From Firmicutes bacterium UBA3553 (lineage in GTDB: Bacteria; Bacillota; Clostridia; Tissierellales; Sedimentibacteraceae), in assembly GCA_002381185.1 (NCBI GenBank), contig DFOA01000068.1, forward strand, positions 1 through 26,309: a DNA stretch of 26,309 bases, in the 5' to 3' direction. The notes beneath the pieces are model-generated. The model had not been told where the DNA came from, made no database searches, and saw only the letters and a program-made list of their open reading frames with translations. Made by a program: the position numbers and the translations under genes. The first letter of the stretch is position 1. Each line of letters opens with the position of its first letter. Positions 15,023 through 23,754 of this stretch are shown piece after piece.

Positions 15023-17899
15023 TTATAATGACATACTCTGTTCACGATCATCTCTGGCATGCCCCTGAGCTTGCTTTTTCTGAAGTATCTTACGAAGAAG
15101 TTTACTGTCGGTCCTCTGACCGGAGGTTTTCAAAGGTGGAGTATTGTCTGAAAAAATTCGACTCAAATGATGCAGGAGACGAGTTCCTGCCAGCAAAGCG
15201 GAAGGATCTTTCAAATCGTCCATATGATCAAGGAAAAACTGAGCATAAATGTTTCCCTGTTCTGCTGAGAGAGTAAACCATCGCACGGCAGCTCCCTTAT
15301 CTTTTGGTACTTCCTTTCCCATGAGATATATCTTACCAAGCGTATATTGAGCATATTGATTTCCCTGTTCAGCAGCTGCTGTTAAAAATTGAATAGCAGT
15401 CTGTATATCCTTTGTTACATCATCACCCATAAGATAAATCTTGCCCAACTGATACTGTGCAAACTGGTTTCCTTGATTGGCAGACCGTTTCAGATATTCC
15501 AACGCTTTAACGATATCTATATGAATATCTTCTCCTTTGAGGTATAAGATACCAAGGGTATATTCAGCAAACTGATTTTTTCTTTCTGCGGCAAAGGTCA
15601 GCCAGCGAATAGCAGACTCAGTATCCTTAAGCACATCTGCACCTCCAAGGTACAACCTACCCAACCGATATGCAGCAAAATCATTGTCTTTATTTGCGGA
15701 CATGGTGTAGAGCCTTATTGACTCAGCTGTGTCTTGGGAAACATATTGTCCTTTTTCATAGAGCTTTCCGAGAAAATATGCGGCGTAGGGGTTTTCTCCT
15801 TCCACAGCTTTATTTAGATAGCCAAGAGCTTCCTCTGCTTCTTGAGGATTAATATTTTCATTGGAAAGAATCAGCCTTGCAAGCTGGTAGCAGGCAAAGG
15901 GATTTCCTACGGATGCAGATTTTTCAAAATATTCCTTTGCTTTTACTTCATTCTTTTCTGTCCCTACACCATTCAGTAACATCCAGCCCAAGCGGTACTG
16001 AAGTTTATCATCATGTCCCTTTTCCTCCAAAGACGTAAATCCGAGAAAAGCTTTTTTAAATCGGTATTCTGAGTCCTGTTGATTTTTTTCACATCCGACA
16101 CCGTCTCGCAGCATTTTTCCAAGTTCAAAACTGGCATAAGGAAAGCCTTGATTTGCCGAATTGGTATAGAGTTCAAATGCAGTTTTGTAATTTTGTTCAA
16201 CACCCTTACCATGGTAATACAGACCGCCAAGAGAATATTGTGCATACATATAATTCTCAGTTGCTGACATAGTGAGCCAATCTGCCGCAGATAAATAATC
16301 CTGTTCTGTACCAAGCCCTGCAGCATACATTTTTCCAATGCGATACTCGGTATACTTCCAAGGTTTTTCTTCCTCGGCAGCATGGAAAATCTCAAGTGCC
16401 TTTCTATAGTAACCGTATGATTCATCAATGTCTGTCCTGCACCCAATACCATCTGCTAACATTCTGCCAAGGTCATACAGAGCAAGAGGATTATCTGACT
16501 CCGCTTCTACAAGAAGAAGTTCACGAGCCTTTTCGAAGTCCTGCAGAATTTCATTATCCACATCACCGTACAAATATTGCTTTGCGAGCTTATAGTTCTC
16601 TGTCCACCATATATTGTATGGCTTTTTCCTGACGGGGATTTCAATATTCGAGGAGGATTCCTCAACTTCATATAAATCTTGCTGATTTTCTTCATCCGTC
16701 ATGTCATGGAATAAAACATCCATATTATCTTCCTGTTCAGGAAGAGTTGCCTCCACATATGTGGGGTCTTCAAATGTCATAGTTCCAATCAGCTGTGCTT
16801 CTTGTATTATCATATTTCGAATAGACTTGAAATCATTGCACCGAGAAAGCGGCAACGGTTTAGACGGGGCTTCTGTATAAATTGATTCTATCCCTGCTTT
16901 AACTTCCCACCATAGCTGATATGCATTTGCTACACGGCTGTCCTTGGCAAGCTCATCTGTAATCTCATCAACTGCATTTTTTAGTTCTGCTTTAAGATAG
17001 CCATATTGTTTTTTGCCGGTTGTACTTTTCAGATGTTCTGCAAGTTGTTTGATGAGATATTCCATTCGGTCGCTTTGCAGAACACCCTCCCTCATTTGTT
17101 GAATCATCTCTCTCATAGATTCAGCGGCCTGTTCTTTTAGCAAATCTCGATTATAAGTCTTCTCTTTGTACAATGGAATAAGCTCCTGACGAAATATTTC
17201 ATTTGCCAGCGAAGACTTCATCTTGCTTATCCCTTGTTTTGTCAGGTATCCCTCTCTTGGATCTGTGCTGTAGCAAACCATGTGGACATGGGGATGATGT
17301 GATTCGTTATGAAAAGCGGCATACCATTTGAAATTATCCGGATGTATTTTCATGTTCTCCGCAATCTCAACAGCTTTTTCAGAAAGCAATGCCTTCCACG
17401 TAGAAGCATTGTCATAACCAAATCGATTAGCATCCTCACGTCTGAGAGATATAATTGGTGTCCAAACATTTCCTGTATGGCTGGATACCTCATCAGCAAT
17501 TTGAGATAAAACCAAGGGCTCATCTCCTGATGTAAATAAGCCATGACTGCCAAGCTTTTCGGTACGAGGACGCCTTGCAATATAGTCCATATATTTTTCC
17601 TTGTCATTAGATTTATCAAAAATATGCTCCATTGCAATTGAAATAAATTCAGAAGCATTTTCACGATTAGGATTTTCAAGAAAATCTTCGTATTCAAACA
17701 AATCTTTTGCATCGGGATACTCATTTAATATATGTGCAATCAAATCTTCTTGCTTTGTTGTTGAGTCATTGAATCTATGACCGTTTTCCATTTTTTCTAC
17801 ACCTTCACGAGACGCAATATATTTTACAAGGTTGACCAAATGTGCAGAAGCTCCTTTTCTACCCTTGATGTAAGGACATTTGATAATGATGCGAGCCAT
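15023..17899 (-). CDS. MobP3/MobL-type relaxase fused to Sel1 repeats
   Basis: A 958-residue relaxase that would nick oriT and stay linked to the transferred strand. The N-terminal domain (1-300) carries the metal-binding histidine motif HHPHVH at 201-206 in HNESHHPHVHMVCYS and a candidate catalytic Tyr 27 (LVKYIASREG). After a helical linker, residues about 440-870 form roughly 11 Sel1-like repeats of 31-37 residues, each with the form YxLGxLYxxGxxVxKDxxxAxxWLTxAAxxG; examples are YQLGKIYLMGDDVTKD and YTLGKIYLMGKEVPKD. The C-terminus is basic (LLRKILQKKQAQGHARDD). Its ATG overlaps the mobC stop (TAATG), so the two are translated together. The repeats probably bind protein partners; which ones is unknown. 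Confidence 0.92.
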   Translation of the reverse strand: MARIIIKCPYIKGRKGASAHLVNLVKYIASREGVEKMENGHRFNDSTTKQEDLIAHILNEYPDAKDLFEYEDFLENPNRENASEFISIAMEHIFDKSNDKEKYMDYIARRPRTEKLGSHGLFTSGDEPLVLSQIADEVSSHTGNVWTPIISLRREDANRFGYDNASTWKALLSEKAVEIAENMKIHPDNFKWYAAFHNESHHPHVHMVCYSTDPREGYLTKQGISKMKSSLANEIFRQELIPLYKEKTYNRDLLKEQAAESMREMIQQMREGVLQSDRMEYLIKQLAEHLKSTTGKKQYGYLKAELKNAVDEITDELAKDSRVANAYQLWWEVKAGIESIYTEAPSKPLPLSRCNDFKSIRNMIIQEAQLIGTMTFEDPTYVEATLPEQEDNMDVLFHDMTDEENQQDLYEVEESSSNIEIPVRKKPYNIWWTENYKLAKQYLYGDVDNEILQDFEKARELLLVEAESDNPLALYDLGRMLADGIGCRTDIDESYGYYRKALEIFHAAEEEKPWKYTEYRIGKMYAAGLGTEQDYLSAADWLTMSATENYMYAQYSLGGLYYHGKGVEQNYKTAFELYTNSANQGFPYASFELGKMLRDGVGCEKNQQDSEYRFKKAFLGFTSLEEKGHDDKLQYRLGWMLLNGVGTEKNEVKAKEYFEKSASVGNPFACYQLARLILSNENINPQEAEEALGYLNKAVEGENPYAAYFLGKLYEKGQYVSQDTAESIRLYTMSANKDNDFAAYRLGRLYLGGADVLKDTESAIRWLTFAAERKNQFAEYTLGILYLKGEDIHIDIVKALEYLKRSANQGNQFAQYQLGKIYLMGDDVTKDIQTAIQFLTAAAEQGNQYAQYTLGKIYLMGKEVPKDKGAAVRWFTLSAEQGNIYAQFFLDHMDDLKDPSALLAGTRLLHHLSRIFSDNTPPLKTSGQRTDSKLLRKILQKKQAQGHARDDREQSMSL

Positions 17900-18327
17900 T
17901 ATTCTTCATCATCCTGATTACTTTGAAAATCAACCGCATCGTCCAGACGGATTTTACCCCTCGTACGCTTCACCTCTGCAACGCACCTCCCGCGAAGCTT
18001 TATCAATTCATTGTCAGTAACTTCCAACGTAGTTGCCAGCAGATGCATCATCATGCTTATTTCCACAGAAAGCCGAAACAGATTATTCGCCACCCTGTTT
18101 TCTGTCTTTTGCAGCGTTCCTTGAATAGAACCTAACAAAGTTTGTGAGAGAAAGGCAGTACCATTCTTTGTTCCCAGATAGCCAATATAGAAATCCACCG
18201 CCTTTGAAATAAACTCAGAATGATTTTTCATATCATTTTCTGCAATGAGAGCATCCATGTTTGCAATCATGTCTGGATTAAGCCACGCATTAACTCGCTG
18301 CTTAAGAGCATTATTCTCCTTTGCCAT
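17899..18327 (-). CDS. MobC-like ribbon-helix-helix relaxosome protein
   Basis: A 142-residue accessory protein. The N-terminal 50 residues (QRVNAWLNPDMIANMDALI then NHSEFISKAVDFYI) follow the ribbon-helix-helix pattern of a beta strand and two helices. The C-terminal half is helical and ends in an acidic tail. Proteins of this kind bind oriT and help the relaxase open it. ATG 18327 is preceded by AGGAGGGAAG, and its stop overlaps the relaxase start. The candidate oriT lies directly upstream, as is usual for a mobC-relaxase pair. Confidence 0.85.
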   Translation of the reverse strand: MAKENNALKQRVNAWLNPDMIANMDALIAENDMKNHSEFISKAVDFYIGYLGTKNGTAFLSQTLLGSIQGTLQKTENRVANNLFRLSVEISMMMHLLATTLEVTDNELIKLRGRCVAEVKRTRGKIRLDDAVDFQSNQDDEE

Positions 18328-18760
18328 TCATTCTTCCCTCCTGTCTTTCAATATCACCTGTAACATCACCCTGCAAAGGTGCAAATATTCGTGCTTTTGA
18401 ACGGCTACATCACCTGCAAAAACCAAAAGCCCTATTTACAGCATCTTTAGTAACCCCAAAATCCTTATTGTCCACGATGTCACCAAATCCTTTAATCTTC
18501 CGTAGAATTGCGGTCGGCTCTGCCGTCCGCTGTGACCGCAAGGGGCAGTTTACAGCCCCATGCTTTATCCTGCTCTTTTTTCATGCATGGATATACCATT
18601 GAATTTCGCATTCTGATGTAGTTAACCATTTCTTTACTGCTCCCTACAAAGCCCCCAAAATCGATTTTCTTGGTTCAGTAGTGCAAACATATCATCTGGC
18701 ATCACAAAATCGCACAAAAGGGCAAATTGTTTGCGACACCGGGCGAGGAAGCCCCTCTTT
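18328..18760. other. Probable origin-of-transfer region upstream of mobC
   Basis: No complete gene in 433 bases. The centre (18510-18559) is GC-rich and holds nested inverted repeats: GCGGTCGGC and GCCGTCCGC around a 3-base TCT loop (18510-18530, one mismatch), GCGGTC with GACCGC (18510-18515, 18534-18539), and GGGGCAGT with ACAGCCCC (18542-18559). Closer to mobC, ACATCACCCTGCAAA (18363-18377) is nearly repeated at 18407-18420. Hairpins plus direct repeats next to mobC-relaxase are the usual form of oriT. The nick site is not identified. Two or three tiny minus-strand frames cross the region, the longest a 45-codon frame overlapping the hairpins. Confidence 0.6.
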
Positions 18761-19864
18761 CTATTTATCATGAGACTTCAAATAAGGTCTGCCGTATAGC
18801 ACCTGCTTGTCAGAATCAAATAAATTCCTGTATACAACCTTTCCTTTCCCATAGGATGCATCCACAACCTTGCCATCTCCGGCATATATTCCGACATGGG
18901 TTATATTCATAAAACGGTTGTTGGGATTGTGACTCCAAAACACTAAATCTCCGGGAGCAAGGCATGACTTTGAGATTGTAAGTCCGTTATCCACGCAATA
19001 TTTACCTTGGGCAGCAGCCGTTCCAGGCAGATTTATTCCTAACTTTTTGTATGTCCATTGAACGAGATAACTGCAATCTGTGTAGCTCCCCTGTCCACGT
19101 TTTTCTTGTGAATATGGATCTCCCAGACGAGAAAGCCCAAGTCGGACGGCTTCAGTACCCACCTCTCCGATAGGCAAATCAGAAATGAAATTCTTATGCT
19201 GTTCCGGTGTCCAATCTTCCCACATGGTGGAATCGTCATTCTCAATTGGGGCACCAACGCCGTATAATGTACGGTAATAGATTTCACTTGCGTTCGCCTG
19301 ATCCTCATAAGTGATAGATTTTTCAAATAATGTACTGACATTATAGTAGATAGTTGGCAAAGATTTAATTGGAACAGCCACCGTATAACTTTCCTTATGC
19401 TCTGTTCCATCTTCATCTGTCCATGTACGTATACGTTCTTCATAGGTAACGAAACACTCCACGTACTTCTTGTGCTCCATCCCCGACGGGGACTCCGAGC
19501 CAAAAAACAGAGAATAAAAAACAGACTTGACCAAGTAAGAATCAAGGCTATTACCACCTTCCATTTGCACATTAACAGAAGCTATAGCTCCATCTATAAG
19601 TTCAAAGCTGTCTCTCATATCACCAATATATTCTTTGTATTCAGCAGGCATATTGACTGGAACCCTGCCTCCGTTAAAGCACAGCTCCATAGCTGTATTG
19701 TTATGACTTGCTGCACCTGATAGCAGGGAGCAAATCAGAACAAGAATTAAAATAAAGGGCGACAATATTGCAGCAATAATCCAGCCTAACTTCCTTCTTA
19801 CACGTTCATCAGACAGTGCATAAGCTGCCTTTGTTAATGCTGTTAAGGTTGCGGGACCTGCCAT
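18761..19864 (-). CDS. NlpC/P60 cell-wall hydrolase of the transfer channel
   Basis: A 367-residue membrane-anchored peptidoglycan hydrolase, the VirB1-like role in Gram-positive conjugation. A single helix (about residues 27-49) anchors it, an extracellular VirB8-like or linker region follows (60-230), and the C-terminal NlpC/P60 domain (235-365) has the catalytic Cys 264 (YTDCSYLVQWTY) and His 323 (ITHVGIYAGDG). It should cut D-Glu-to-diamino-acid bonds to let the channel cross the wall. No lysozyme-like domain is present, so it is shorter than CwlT-type proteins with two domains. It starts 4 bases after the cyclotransferase stop. Confidence 0.9.
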   Translation of the reverse strand: MAGPATLTALTKAAYALSDERVRRKLGWIIAAILSPFILILVLICSLLSGAASHNNTAMELCFNGGRVPVNMPAEYKEYIGDMRDSFELIDGAIASVNVQMEGGNSLDSYLVKSVFYSLFFGSESPSGMEHKKYVECFVTYEERIRTWTDEDGTEHKESYTVAVPIKSLPTIYYNVSTLFEKSITYEDQANASEIYYRTLYGVGAPIENDDSTMWEDWTPEQHKNFISDLPIGEVGTEAVRLGLSRLGDPYSQEKRGQGSYTDCSYLVQWTYKKLGINLPGTAAAQGKYCVDNGLTISKSCLAPGDLVFWSHNPNNRFMNITHVGIYAGDGKVVDASYGKGKVVYRNLFDSDKQVLYGRPYLKSHDK

Positions 19865-19868
19865 ACTA

Positions 19869-20372
19869 TTACCACCCCTTCATTCCGTCAATTTCGAATG
19901 GGTTCTCCTGCTCCGATTCATATTCTATATCCATGAGCTCCTCAGAATACTCTACCGCATTCTCTAAAATCTTAGTATCAAACCCCGCTGTTTTATATCC
20001 CTCACAAATTGTATTGTAGTATGAAGCTGTTGGTATTCCGGGACTATGTCCCGGAGTCATTACGTAAACCATAGCTGAAGCATTCTTGTCATCCACTTCA
20101 AGCTTCATGGTTTCTTTTTTATATAGTCTGGGAAAGCCTTCATAAATATCAAGGGCTTTTTCATCTTTCGGTGTTATTTTCCACAGCAGTACATGCACAG
20201 ATGCGCCCTCTTTAGGTTCTATGGTTGCAACGGCTCCGTATCTCCCACCCCTGAACACAAGGACATAATCCTTTATTTCAGATGCCCCCACTACCTTTGC
20301 AGTAGGACATCTGACTAACATCTGCGGTAAATTCAGATTGCTGCCGTAGGCAACATATAGTTTGTTTTTCAT
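19869..20372 (-). CDS. Gamma-glutamylcyclotransferase-like (GGCT/AIG2) protein
   Basis: A 167-residue GGCT-fold protein. I chose ATG 20372, which follows AAAGGAGATCGT, rather than an upstream ATG at 20435 that would overlap the amidoligase gene. The fold markers are YVAYGSNLN (residues 7-14) and the acidic catalytic-type residue Glu 78 in DIYEGFP, with YGAVATIEPKEG between them. Known family members release 5-oxoproline from gamma-glutamyl amines. Here it directly follows an amidoligase gene (10 bases), a pairing noted before for this ligase family, so it may undo or trim the amide bond that the ligase makes. Its C-terminus is acidic. Confidence 0.85.
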   Translation of the reverse strand: MKNKLYVAYGSNLNLPQMLVRCPTAKVVGASEIKDYVLVFRGGRYGAVATIEPKEGASVHVLLWKITPKDEKALDIYEGFPRLYKKETMKLEVDDKNASAMVYVMTPGHSPGIPTASYYNTICEGYKTAGFDTKILENAVEYSEELMDIEYESEQENPFEIDGMKGW

Positions 20373-20382
20373 ACGATCTCCT

Positions 20383-21411
20383 TTACATTGACATAGCAAA
20401 ATCGGAGGCATGTTCTGCCTCCGGTTCCATAACAATTTCTTCTCTTTCCTCTGTCTGTCTCTGTGACAGTTCCTCTTCTTTCTTCTGCCTTAATCTCTCT
20501 TTTTGTCTTTCTGCCTGTGCAGGGTCCTTCCATGCAATGCATCCTTCCAAGTGATCCAGAAGGTGTTTTCGGGCAGTTTTGAATTCATCTCCTATCATAC
20601 CAAGCCGCAAAAGCCACACCCGAAAGGTGTATTTTTCATTTGTTGATTGTGTTTTTGTGGGGCTTGCTGACCTTTGGTTAAGCGCCTGTGCAGTAATAGC
20701 AAGGCAAAACTGAATATATGCTTTAATTTTTCCTGCATGCAGATTACCGTTAAATGCTCGGAATTCGACAGTTCCTTTCTGAAACACACTGTGCAGATTG
20801 AGACATTTGTAACGGCTTGAATGATAGTGTTGCTGACTTCCGTCGTTTCCGTTATACCATAGACTCTTAAACCTTTCAAGCGTATGAGGCTTATTACGAT
20901 TGAGACGCTCTAAAAAAGCAGGATCAATTTTTTTACAATAGTGATTCTCTCTGCCTCTTGAAACCTTTAATGCTTTATAAATCATATCCTCTTTGGCCGC
21001 CATTATATTGACTAGATTGCGAAGCTTTGCAGCATCAAAAGGAGCCGCATTTATATGAATATGAATTCCACAGGATGAATTTACAAACGCACCAGCTTCT
21101 CTAAGCTTTCGAATCAGCTCCTGAACAGTTTCTATATCTTTATATTGACATATCGGACTGACTAATTCTACACTGTAATTATCGTTAGCACTTACCCTTA
21201 TGCCACTTTCTTTCCTTTGACAATCAATACTTCTATCCCTCATAAGCTTCCATAATCGTCTCTCGCAATCTTTTACAGAATACATTTCATATGCCCCTGC
21301 ATCATATTGGCTTGATGTCCCAAAATACTCTGCAACTATCTCGGCAGCACGAATTCTTGTAATTCCGGTCATCTCCACCTCAATTCCGAAATTCTGACCT
21401 TGTATCTCCAT
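20383..21411 (-). CDS. Amidoligase family (COOH-NH2 ligase) protein
   Basis: A 342-residue enzyme of the amidoligase_2 family, distant relatives of glutamine synthetase and gamma-glutamylcysteine synthetase that use ATP to join a carboxyl to an amine. The ligase core shows GIEVEMTG (9-16) for metal/ATP binding, VELVSPI (81-87), the active-site strand CGIHIHIN (114-121) and RYKCLNLHSV with GTVEFRAFNG near 203-235. The last 60 residues are a charged Glu/Arg/Gln-rich coiled segment. It lies between VirB4 and NlpC/P60 and beside a GGCT-like protein, all within short spacings, so it should be made with the channel. Substrate unknown; peptidoglycan peptide, a channel protein or a small metabolite are all possible. 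Confidence 0.88.
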   Translation of the reverse strand: MEIQGQNFGIEVEMTGITRIRAAEIVAEYFGTSSQYDAGAYEMYSVKDCERRLWKLMRDRSIDCQRKESGIRVSANDNYSVELVSPICQYKDIETVQELIRKLREAGAFVNSSCGIHIHINAAPFDAAKLRNLVNIMAAKEDMIYKALKVSRGRENHYCKKIDPAFLERLNRNKPHTLERFKSLWYNGNDGSQQHYHSSRYKCLNLHSVFQKGTVEFRAFNGNLHAGKIKAYIQFCLAITAQALNQRSASPTKTQSTNEKYTFRVWLLRLGMIGDEFKTARKHLLDHLEGCIAWKDPAQAERQKERLRQKKEEELSQRQTEEREEIVMEPEAEHASDFAMSM

Positions 21412-21424
21412 TTACCTACCGCCT

Positions 21425-21904
21425 TTACCACATCCTGTACTCCAATGTAAAGTCTCTATCCTGTGAAAGACCAGCGTTTAGAACTGCTGAATTAATAAAG
21501 GTACACAGTCGTTCTCTCCTCCATGTGTCAACTAAATATCCCTTGCATATATCATTCAATTCATTGATTTTTAATACAGTATCTCTTACGCATTTTGAAA
21601 TAGAGTCAGGATTACCTTCTGCAGACAAAAGACAATCAATGTATTCGTCTAATATTTCTCCTACTTTAGATACATCTTCTTGAGTATAATAATATCTGTA
21701 TGCGTAGGGATTAGGGTATTCCTTTCCGTCCATACATCTTCTTAGATTCTCCAGAATAGTCGGGCGTTCTTCATTGTCTGACTTTTGATACTTCTCCATA
21801 AAAGCTAAAATATCCGCTTCACGATTTGGTGTGTAGCGGATAAAAGAAAGCATATCTTCTAAAATAACGCTCTTTTCTTCTTTCTGACTTTCAAGTCTGT
21901 CCAT
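21425..21904 (-). CDS. Helical protein of unknown function beside the amidoligase
   Basis: A 159-residue soluble, mostly helical and acidic protein. ATG 21904 has AAGGAG 8 bases upstream; an alternative ATG at 21925 overlaps the VirB4 stop (TAATG) but has a poorer ribosome site. Notable segments are YPNPYAYRYYYTQEDVSKVG and a C-terminal TWRRERLCTFINSAVLNAGL. No signal peptide or membrane helix. It sits between virB4 and the amidoligase gene with 13 bases to the latter, so it may be a partner or a substrate of that enzyme. I do not recognise a family. Confidence 0.75.
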   Translation of the reverse strand: MDRLESQKEEKSVILEDMLSFIRYTPNREADILAFMEKYQKSDNEERPTILENLRRCMDGKEYPNPYAYRYYYTQEDVSKVGEILDEYIDCLLSAEGNPDSISKCVRDTVLKINELNDICKGYLVDTWRRERLCTFINSAVLNAGLSQDRDFTLEYRMW

Positions 21905-21924
21905 AACATATTCTCCTTTCTTCA

Positions 21925-23754
21925 TTAGCGGCCTCCGGCTTTTCCGAACAGCTTCTCCTTATGCGCCGGAGCATGAACCACAAGGTTATATCTCTCTATT
22001 CCGCATTTGAACAGGCAAACACCCCTTTGCGGAAATCGGATTAAATTGTATTCGCTTTCTTCCAGCTGAAGTGAATCAATGTAAAACTGCTTGTCAATAT
22101 TTCCTGCGTTGAATAAGAAGGTATGAGTCGGAATAGAAAACAGCGGTTTAGTCAGCTCCCTGATTCCCTCGATATTGAAATCTTCAAGATTCTGAGACGC
22201 AAGAATAACAGCCGAATCTTTCTTTCTTACACGTTTCATAAAATTCCTGATGTATTCAATGGCAGTCAGATTGGTCAGGAACAGGTATAATTCATCAATG
22301 CTGGCAACAGTATTTCCCTCTGTCAATAGCTTGTCACTCATGAAGGAAAGCACATTGAACAGCAACGCATTTTTCACGTTCTTGCTTGCCTGCAAAAGAC
22401 CTTTAACACCGAACACAATAAAGCGGTCAGATATAATATTAGTGTAACCATTAAAAAATTTGCTTTCCGCACCAATGCACATTGAATGCAGCCCAAGCAG
22501 AATTTCCTGCAATAGCTCAGGCGTGTATAGATTGTATTTTGTTTTATCGTAATCTTTGAACTCGCCCTCAATCAACAAATAAAGGTCGGACAAAACAGGA
22601 TAGTCTGCAGCCGACAGTTTCCTGAAATCAGTTCGGTCACTGATACTGAACTTTTCATACAGCTTACCTAACATAATCTCAATTGTATCAATATGACTGT
22701 CTGAAAAATCCTTATAGCAGCGGAAAAAGTCTTTTAGAAAGGAAATATGCTGACTGAGTTTGGTAGACTGACGGAATGCCTGAGGTACGTCGGTATCATC
22801 CGAGCCTCCGTCCTCATCCCATGTTTTCGGCTCCAGAGGATTTATAATATACTGTCCGCTCATCAAATCGATGAAACATCCGCCAATGTTCTCCACTAAT
22901 TCATTGTATTCATGCTCAGGATCTAATCCAATTACATTCTTGCCCGATTCCAGAACATTGCATAGAATAAGCTTTAACAAATAACTTTTCCCTTGCCCTG
23001 AGTTTCCCAAAATTAACACATTGGCGTTGGTCTTATCATCGTCACGCTTGTCAAAATCTACAATAATGTTGCTTCCGAATTTATCGCGTCCAAGATAAAA
23101 GCCGTTAGCATCTGTTTTTCCGCTATAGTTGAACGGGTAAAGATTGGCGACAGAGCTTGCCGGGAGCACACGTTCAAACTGATTGCCGAACACATTTCTC
23201 CCTGCAGGTCCCACTGATAGAAAACCTTCCTTCTGCTGCAGAATAAGACGGTCAACATTAAGCTTTGATCTAACCAACTCTGTCAGCACATCGGTCTGTA
23301 AAAGCTTTAATGTATCCAGGTCATTTGCTGTCAGCTCAATAAAAACAGCACAATGCAGAAGAGGTTCTCGATTTCTGTGCATGGATGAAACCAATGTAAC
23401 TACATCCTGTAAGTTACTTTCTGCAGTAACTGTCTGTTGTAAGTCGTTAGTACTGCTCTTATCCATCCGGTTTTTATTTGCGGCATTATGAATAATTTTT
23501 CTTTCCTCTGCTGCCGTTACCTGTCTTGTATAAATTCGAAGTGTTACACCATCTTTTTCTCCTAAATGGCGTAAGATGGCTTGTTCTTGGGTGCTTGTAG
23601 GATATTCTCTAAGTGCCCATACACAGCGGTAAGTGTTACCGCATATAAAATGGTCTGTGCTGAATTTGATGATACTCGGTGCAATCATGTCCAAAAAATC
23701 TTTTATTTTCACACCTTCCATATCATGTGTTTCTTTTTTTCTTATTTTACTCAC
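21925..23754 (-). CDS. VirB4/TraE-type ATPase
   Basis: A 609-residue motor of the conjugation channel. Walker A is GNSGQGKS at 250-257, followed by the strand NVIGLDPEHEYNELV; Walker B is TVASIDELYLFL near residue 490, and SAVILASQNLEDF follows. Residues 1-200 form the usual VirB4 N-terminal region but lack its very start, which appears to be supplied by the separate gene upstream. The start GTG 23754 overlaps that gene by 8 bases, which ties their translation together. Length matches the compact VirB4 proteins of Tn1549-like ICEs. Confidence 0.92.
   Translation of the reverse strand: MSKIRKKETHDMEGVKIKDFLDMIAPSIIKFSTDHFICGNTYRCVWALREYPTSTQEQAILRHLGEKDGVTLRIYTRQVTAAEERKIIHNAANKNRMDKSSTNDLQQTVTAESNLQDVVTLVSSMHRNREPLLHCAVFIELTANDLDTLKLLQTDVLTELVRSKLNVDRLILQQKEGFLSVGPAGRNVFGNQFERVLPASSVANLYPFNYSGKTDANGFYLGRDKFGSNIIVDFDKRDDDKTNANVLILGNSGQGKSYLLKLILCNVLESGKNVIGLDPEHEYNELVENIGGCFIDLMSGQYIINPLEPKTWDEDGGSDDTDVPQAFRQSTKLSQHISFLKDFFRCYKDFSDSHIDTIEIMLGKLYEKFSISDRTDFRKLSAADYPVLSDLYLLIEGEFKDYDKTKYNLYTPELLQEILLGLHSMCIGAESKFFNGYTNIISDRFIVFGVKGLLQASKNVKNALLFNVLSFMSDKLLTEGNTVASIDELYLFLTNLTAIEYIRNFMKRVRKKDSAVILASQNLEDFNIEGIRELTKPLFSIPTHTFLFNAGNIDKQFYIDSLQLEESEYNLIRFPQRGVCLFKCGIERYNLVVHAPAHKEKLFGKAGGR

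Noticed and set aside
15973..16452. 159-codon minus-strand frame inside the relaxase gene
   Set aside because: An alternate-frame shadow of the Sel1 repeats; its length comes from the repeat composition.
15300..16600. DNA repeats in the relaxase gene as a possible CRISPR-like array
   Set aside because: The periodicity is coding (31-37-residue Sel1 repeats) with no conserved repeat/unique-spacer pattern at DNA level.
18321..18602. 93-codon plus-strand frame across the oriT region
   Set aside because: It overlaps the mobC start on the opposite strand, has no ribosome site, and runs through the hairpins.
18700..18770. GGGC/GCCC hairpin after the NlpC/P60 gene as its terminator
   Set aside because: The stem is only four bases and is not followed by a T-run on the minus strand.
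20373..20435. N-terminal extension of the GGCT-like protein
   Set aside because: It would overlap the amidoligase gene by 53 bases; the ATG at 20372 has GGAGAT upstream and starts right at the conserved fold.
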